DNA of 7,419 nt from Candidatus Saccharimonadales bacterium (GTDB lineage Bacteria > Patescibacteriota > Saccharimonadia > Saccharimonadales > Saccharimonadaceae). A program made the position numbers and the translations under genes. Below the pieces are notes generated by a model that saw only the letters and a program-made list of their open reading frames with translations, had not been told where the DNA came from and searched no databases. The stretch lies in NCBI GenBank assembly GCA_030145955.1, contig JASLCR010000019.1, positions 1 through 7,419 on the forward strand. The letters are read 5' to 3'. Below, piece after piece: positions 4,352-7,419 of this stretch; position 1 is the stretch's first letter; the number at the start of each line of letters is the position of its first letter.

Positions 4352-6379
4352 CTAGTTAACACGGTTCTGCCACCACTCTTGTGCGGCACGTGGTAAAGTA
4401 CTGGTACTTGTGGTCGTACTTTGGTCTATCAGCCCAATATTCCCATCTCCCATTCGATACGTTAGGTCGGGGAAAGCTTTAGCAAATGCATCCTGATGCT
4501 TGTACCAAAGCGATGGGTCAAAGCCGTTAGTGCGTGCAAACGCTTCACCACCAGATCCATCAGAGAAATTCCACGAGACAGCATTAGGATCCACACCGCC
4601 AGTACGTTTCTGATCAGCGAGAAGCTCACGCAGATGATTAATCTTTTCCTGTTTTGTATCTACACGCATCTCAAGCTGAGAGATATAATCATTAGCATTT
4701 GCCAAATGATGCTTAGTATCTTGAAGTTTATCTTGCAGATCGGCAAACATATTCATGTTACCATGGTGTCCACCACTATCCTTGATAAGCAGGTATGCGG
4801 CTACTGCGCCGACAGCAAGTACACCAAAAGCGAAGCGAGGGTGCTTCCTAGCAATCTCCCCGACACTTCGAGCATGTCCGGCGAGCTGACCTGGAGTTAC
4901 GTTAAAGATAAAACTTTTTCCGACATCTCTTAGAACTTCTCGCTTCGAACGTATTGTCCCAACTTCAGCTGCAACAGCAGCATCCCCGGTATCACCTAAT
5001 GGTGTCACTTCGAAATCTTTTATGCCATTTCTCTGTTGATATTCTTCAATAGATTCTCCTGGATGAGCAGAAGCTCCTTTGAGTACATCTGGAAATGCTG
5101 GCCATACTATAGGATCCGCTGATCGAGCACGCGTAAATAGACCCTGCTTACCATCCTTCTTTTTTTGAGTAGCGGCGCTTGAACTACCATTCTCTTCAGA
5201 GGCTTCATGCGGCGCGTCTATACCGGCCAGCATTAAACTGCTGCTATCAACTGCATGTCCGGTATTTTGGAGTCCGATGAAAGCTCCACGGCCGAGTCTC
5301 CGAATGTATCGCCCAAAAGCACCTTTTTCTTTTTTCTCTCCAAGCTGACCTTCAAGACTCCTGCTCTGCACCACAAGCTCGTTAACTTCTGACCGCTCAT
5401 CATCTGACAATTCACCGTATGCTGTAAACGTATTTATCAATTTCGCTCGATAGGCGTCTTTCGCCTCGACTGACAATTGTTTGTAGTCTGCTTGAGTATT
5501 AATATATGCAGCCAACATTGAGCCTACAATCTCTCGTTTTGCAGTGCTAATAGGATGTTTTTCATTAAACTCGTGAGGATTCAATGCAGCCGCTCTCTCG
5601 TGATATCGTTGCGCTGCCGTCTCAAGGTAATCAACCTTGAAGCCCGTTCCAGCAATTTCACCGACAAGACCATCAAATTTCTTATCTATCGTGCGACGTT
5701 CTTTTCGACGCTTGCCGCCATGTATTGCAAGATCGGAGTCCTGAGAACCAGCCTCATACATTTCGGGTGGATATTGCGCTCGTACTGATTTTGAGAGTCC
5801 ATCAGCATACGCTCCCAGCCAAGCAGCACCACGACGGCGCAGGGATGATTGCTTCTTGGGAGAATCATGCTCAGAGGAATCAGCGAGCGGCTTAATGTCC
5901 AGAAGATCACGTGACTCATTTAGCTTTGCTGCGAAGTCCTCACGGTCAGTCTCACTATCAACAATTGACGCATAGTAACTAGCGGGGCCAAGCAACTGGC
6001 GTCTAAAATTTACCGTTTGCTCCTTCGTGTAGCTATGGACCTCGGCAACATCGGCTACATATTCACTCAGGTACTCAACCATTTTTTGGCTTAAGAAGTT
6101 CTGCTTTGGCACGCCTGTAGGCACTTCGGAGTCATCGAGGTTTTGTTTAAAATCATTAAAGCCATGAATTGCCTTTTGAAATTCCTGCTGCTGCGGATTG
6201 ATACCAAGCTGAACAAACTTGCCAACATTGCCATCGTGCTCTTTTTGAAGATTTTTTGCATATCGTCGCTTCTCGCGCTTTGTCATACCACTATGCTGCT
6301 CGTCCATTTTTGCATGAACAAAGTCTATTCCCTCAAGAGGGCGAGGAGAGCCAATAACCGATGAAGTGATTTCTGTCAT
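4352..6379 (-). CDS. Large single-pass membrane protein with extracytoplasmic coiled coil; function unknown
   Basis: I do not recognise this 675-residue protein. It has no signal peptide. Residues 1 to about 512 are hydrophilic and mostly helical, with basic patches (KREKRR at 34-39, GKRRKERR, RYIRRLGRG near 358-366) and Ser/Lys-rich stretches. One membrane span lies at about 516-532 (FAFGVLAVGAVAAYLLI), preceded by RKHPR, so the N-terminus should be inside and the C-terminus outside. Next comes an unbroken heptad coiled coil (545-587), with a positions F545, L552, L559, I566, V573, I580 and L587. The C-terminal module (about 600-652) contains W603, N-G-F-D-P-x-x-W (618-625), F632, F636 and a GDGN-I-G turn (644-649), followed by a Ser/Thr stretch and ...EWWQNRVN. 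The layout suggests a surface or cell-envelope protein that oligomerises outside the cell; that is inference. It has its own promoter and a TAG stop. Confidence 0.88.
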   Translation of the reverse strand: MTEITSSVIGSPRPLEGIDFVHAKMDEQHSGMTKREKRRYAKNLQKEHDGNVGKFVQLGINPQQQEFQKAIHGFNDFKQNLDDSEVPTGVPKQNFLSQKMVEYLSEYVADVAEVHSYTKEQTVNFRRQLLGPASYYASIVDSETDREDFAAKLNESRDLLDIKPLADSSEHDSPKKQSSLRRRGAAWLGAYADGLSKSVRAQYPPEMYEAGSQDSDLAIHGGKRRKERRTIDKKFDGLVGEIAGTGFKVDYLETAAQRYHERAAALNPHEFNEKHPISTAKREIVGSMLAAYINTQADYKQLSVEAKDAYRAKLINTFTAYGELSDDERSEVNELVVQSRSLEGQLGEKKEKGAFGRYIRRLGRGAFIGLQNTGHAVDSSSLMLAGIDAPHEASEENGSSSAATQKKKDGKQGLFTRARSADPIVWPAFPDVLKGASAHPGESIEEYQQRNGIKDFEVTPLGDTGDAAVAAEVGTIRSKREVLRDVGKSFIFNVTPGQLAGHARSVGEIARKHPRFAFGVLAVGAVAAYLLIKDSGGHHGNMNMFADLQDKLQDTKHHLANANDYISQLEMRVDTKQEKINHLRELLADQKRTGGVDPNAVSWNFSDGSGGEAFARTNGFDPSLWYKHQDAFAKAFPDLTYRMGDGNIGLIDQSTTTSTSTLPRAAQEWWQNRVN

Positions 6380-6389
6380 AACAGTTCTA

Positions 6390-6418
6390 ATACTATCACA
6401 AATTTGTTAAAAAGTCAA
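6390..6418 (-). promoter_or_regulatory. Promoter of the 675-residue protein gene
   Basis: On the minus strand, TTGACT (6418-6413; 5/6 to the -35 consensus), a 17-bp spacer and TAGTAT (6395-6390; 4/6 to the -10), which also carries the TGn extension (TGA-TAGTAT). The ATG at 6379 begins 10 nt after the -10, so the leader would be only about 3 nt. It is the most complete sigma-70-type promoter in the window and lies in the 79-bp gap after infB. Confidence 0.62.
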
Positions 6419-6424
6419 TAGTAT
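6390..6424. repeat. Palindrome and inverted repeat within the promoter at 6390-6418
   Basis: The spacer between -35 and -10 holds a perfect 10-bp palindrome, ACAAATTTGT, at 6398-6407. In addition, ATACTAT at 6390-6396 is repeated inverted as ATAGTAT at 6418-6424, one copy on the -10 and the other just upstream of the -35. Such an arrangement fits operator sites for a dimeric regulator, but AT-rich DNA gives short palindromes by chance and no regulator is known. Confidence 0.35.
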
Positions 6425-6458
6425 CAGCTAGTTATAAGGTCACCTGGGGTGAAGGAAA

Positions 6459-7419
6459 TTACTGTAGTGTTCGTTTCACGATTTCGCGAGTAAAGAACTC
6501 AAGTGTATCGCCCTCTTCAAGTAGCAGCTTCTTTTCAGTCTTAAGAGACAGTCCACACATTTCGCCCTCAAATACTTCCTTCGCCTCAACCTGCTGGCGC
6601 TGGACCTTGGAAACTTCTACTTCGGCAATTGGCTCACCGCCACGCTTTACGCGTGCCGTGATACCCGCGACCACCTTACCTTTTGTCACCTCGCCACCAG
6701 CAATTACTTCGTCTTTCAGGGTACGGAAGACACCCTTGATCGTTAGCGCACCGACTTCGGTCTCAACAATTTCTGGTGCGAGTAACTCTTCCATTGAATG
6801 CTTCGCATCATCGAGAAGTTCGTAAATCACTTTGTAAATACGGACCGGAATCTTGTCGCGAGTTGCCTGGCGCTTTACCGCAGGTGGAAGATCAACATTA
6901 AATCCGTAAATAACGGTATTTTCATTGGCCGCAAGATGCACGTCATTTTCAGAGATATTACCAACACCGCTACCAACAATACGAAGTGTCACTTGACCTT
7001 CGGTATCGATCAGCTTCAAGCTGTCAATCACAGAGGTTAACGACCCCTGTACGTCAGCCTTAATAATCACATTAAATTGCGCTGCTTCGCGGTCTTGACT
7101 CATTAGCTTTAAGATATCCGCACTCGTTACATTGGTGCTCGCCGCGGCTTTTTCGCGCTCGATACGCGCAGCAACGGTTGCCTGACGGGCTTCTTTCTCA
7201 TTCTTGACGATACTGAATGTATCACCAAACTGTGGAAGCTCTTTAAATCCAGTGACTGTCACAGGAGTCGATGGACCAGCTTCTTTCATTGCCTTGCCTG
7301 CAAAATCAAGCAATGTACGAACCTTACCATATGAGGTACCAGCTACAAGGTAATGCCCTGGTTTCAGGGTTCCCTGCTCAACCAGCAAACCACCAACTGA
7401 TCCACGACCAGTTTCCATG
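6459..7419 (-). CDS. infB: Translation initiation factor IF-2, C-terminal part (gene runs off right edge)
   Basis: IF-2 is the GTPase that brings formyl-Met initiator tRNA to the 30S ribosomal subunit and promotes subunit joining. Only the last 319 codons and TAA stop are in the window; the GTPase domain lies beyond the right edge, and the first visible Met is internal, not a start. Seen in order are: domain II (ETGRGSVGGLLVEQGTLKPG, then YGKVRTLLDF and a G-hydrophobic-KELPQFGD segment), the linker helix rich in Glu, Arg and Ala, domain C1 with the signature FNVIIKADVQGSL followed by VGSGVGNISENDV and YGFNV, and domain C2, which binds the formyl-Met end of the tRNA (VFRTLKDE-IAG, ITARVKRGGEPI, EGEMCGLSL). 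The far C-terminus, KKLLLEEGDTLEFFTREIVKRTL, is more basic than usual. It is followed by 79 bp and then the separately promoted 675-residue gene. Confidence 0.95.
   Translation of the reverse strand, partial: METGRGSVGGLLVEQGTLKPGHYLVAGTSYGKVRTLLDFAGKAMKEAGPSTPVTVTGFKELPQFGDTFSIVKNEKEARQATVAARIEREKAAASTNVTSADILKLMSQDREAAQFNVIIKADVQGSLTSVIDSLKLIDTEGQVTLRIVGSGVGNISENDVHLAANENTVIYGFNVDLPPAVKRQATRDKIPVRIYKVIYELLDDAKHSMEELLAPEIVETEVGALTIKGVFRTLKDEVIAGGEVTKGKVVAGITARVKRGGEPIAEVEVSKVQRQQVEAKEVFEGEMCGLSLKTEKKLLLEEGDTLEFFTREIVKRTLQ

Noticed and set aside
6440..6452. Hairpin TCACC-TGG-GGTGA after the infB stop as an infB terminator
   Set aside because: The stem is only 5 bp with a 3-base loop, and no T run follows on the minus strand; the downstream bases are CCTTATAAC.
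1..7419. CRISPR array, transposon ends, tRNA or other structured RNA gene
   Set aside because: No regularly spaced repeats, terminal inverted repeats with target duplications, or cloverleaf-like segments were seen on either strand by eye, and almost all of the DNA is protein-coding.

Overview
The window looks like chromosomal housekeeping DNA from a small-genome bacterium of the Candidate Phyla Radiation, most likely Candidatus Saccharibacteria (TM7) or a relative. This rests on the gene content (a compact PriA, a small protein of a type I associate with Saccharibacteria, and a large lineage-specific membrane protein), the tight packing, the near-leaderless gene starts and the shortened or altered versions of universal proteins. 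The taxonomic call is inference from memory. No mobile element, CRISPR array, tRNA or rRNA is visible, and no stretch above 300 bases lacks a gene.

Layout. (1) 1-341, minus strand: the N-terminal part of a phosphoribosyltransferase-like protein, running off the left edge. (2) 342-385: a 44-bp divergent promoter region. (3) 386-3811, plus strand: priA, def and fmt, a gene order also known from Firmicutes. def has its own promoter just upstream of its ATG, and fmt overlaps the end of def. (4) 3808-4293, minus strand: a small acidic protein (probably DUF5663 type). Its stop codon overlaps that of fmt, and its terminator lies inside the fmt coding sequence. (5) 4352-6379, minus strand: a 675-residue protein with a large cytoplasmic part, one membrane span, an exact-heptad coiled coil and a small C-terminal module. 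(6) 6459-7419, minus strand: the C-terminal part of translation initiation factor IF-2, running off the right edge.

How the genes fit together. Fmt formylates initiator Met-tRNA, IF-2 brings it to the 30S subunit, and Def removes the formyl group from the new protein, so the window holds most of the N-formyl-methionine cycle. PriA restarts stalled replication forks and is linked to def-fmt by position only. The two minus-strand genes after infB each have a recognisable promoter, and the only convincing intrinsic terminator is the shared one at 3758-3787.

The points most worth a second look are: a PriA that appears to lack the winged-helix domain; a peptide deformylase that has lost both glycines of motif I while keeping all metal ligands; priA and def promoters whose -10 box sits 6-7 nt before the ATG, implying leaderless mRNAs; and the unrecognised 675-residue surface-type protein with a palindrome in its promoter.
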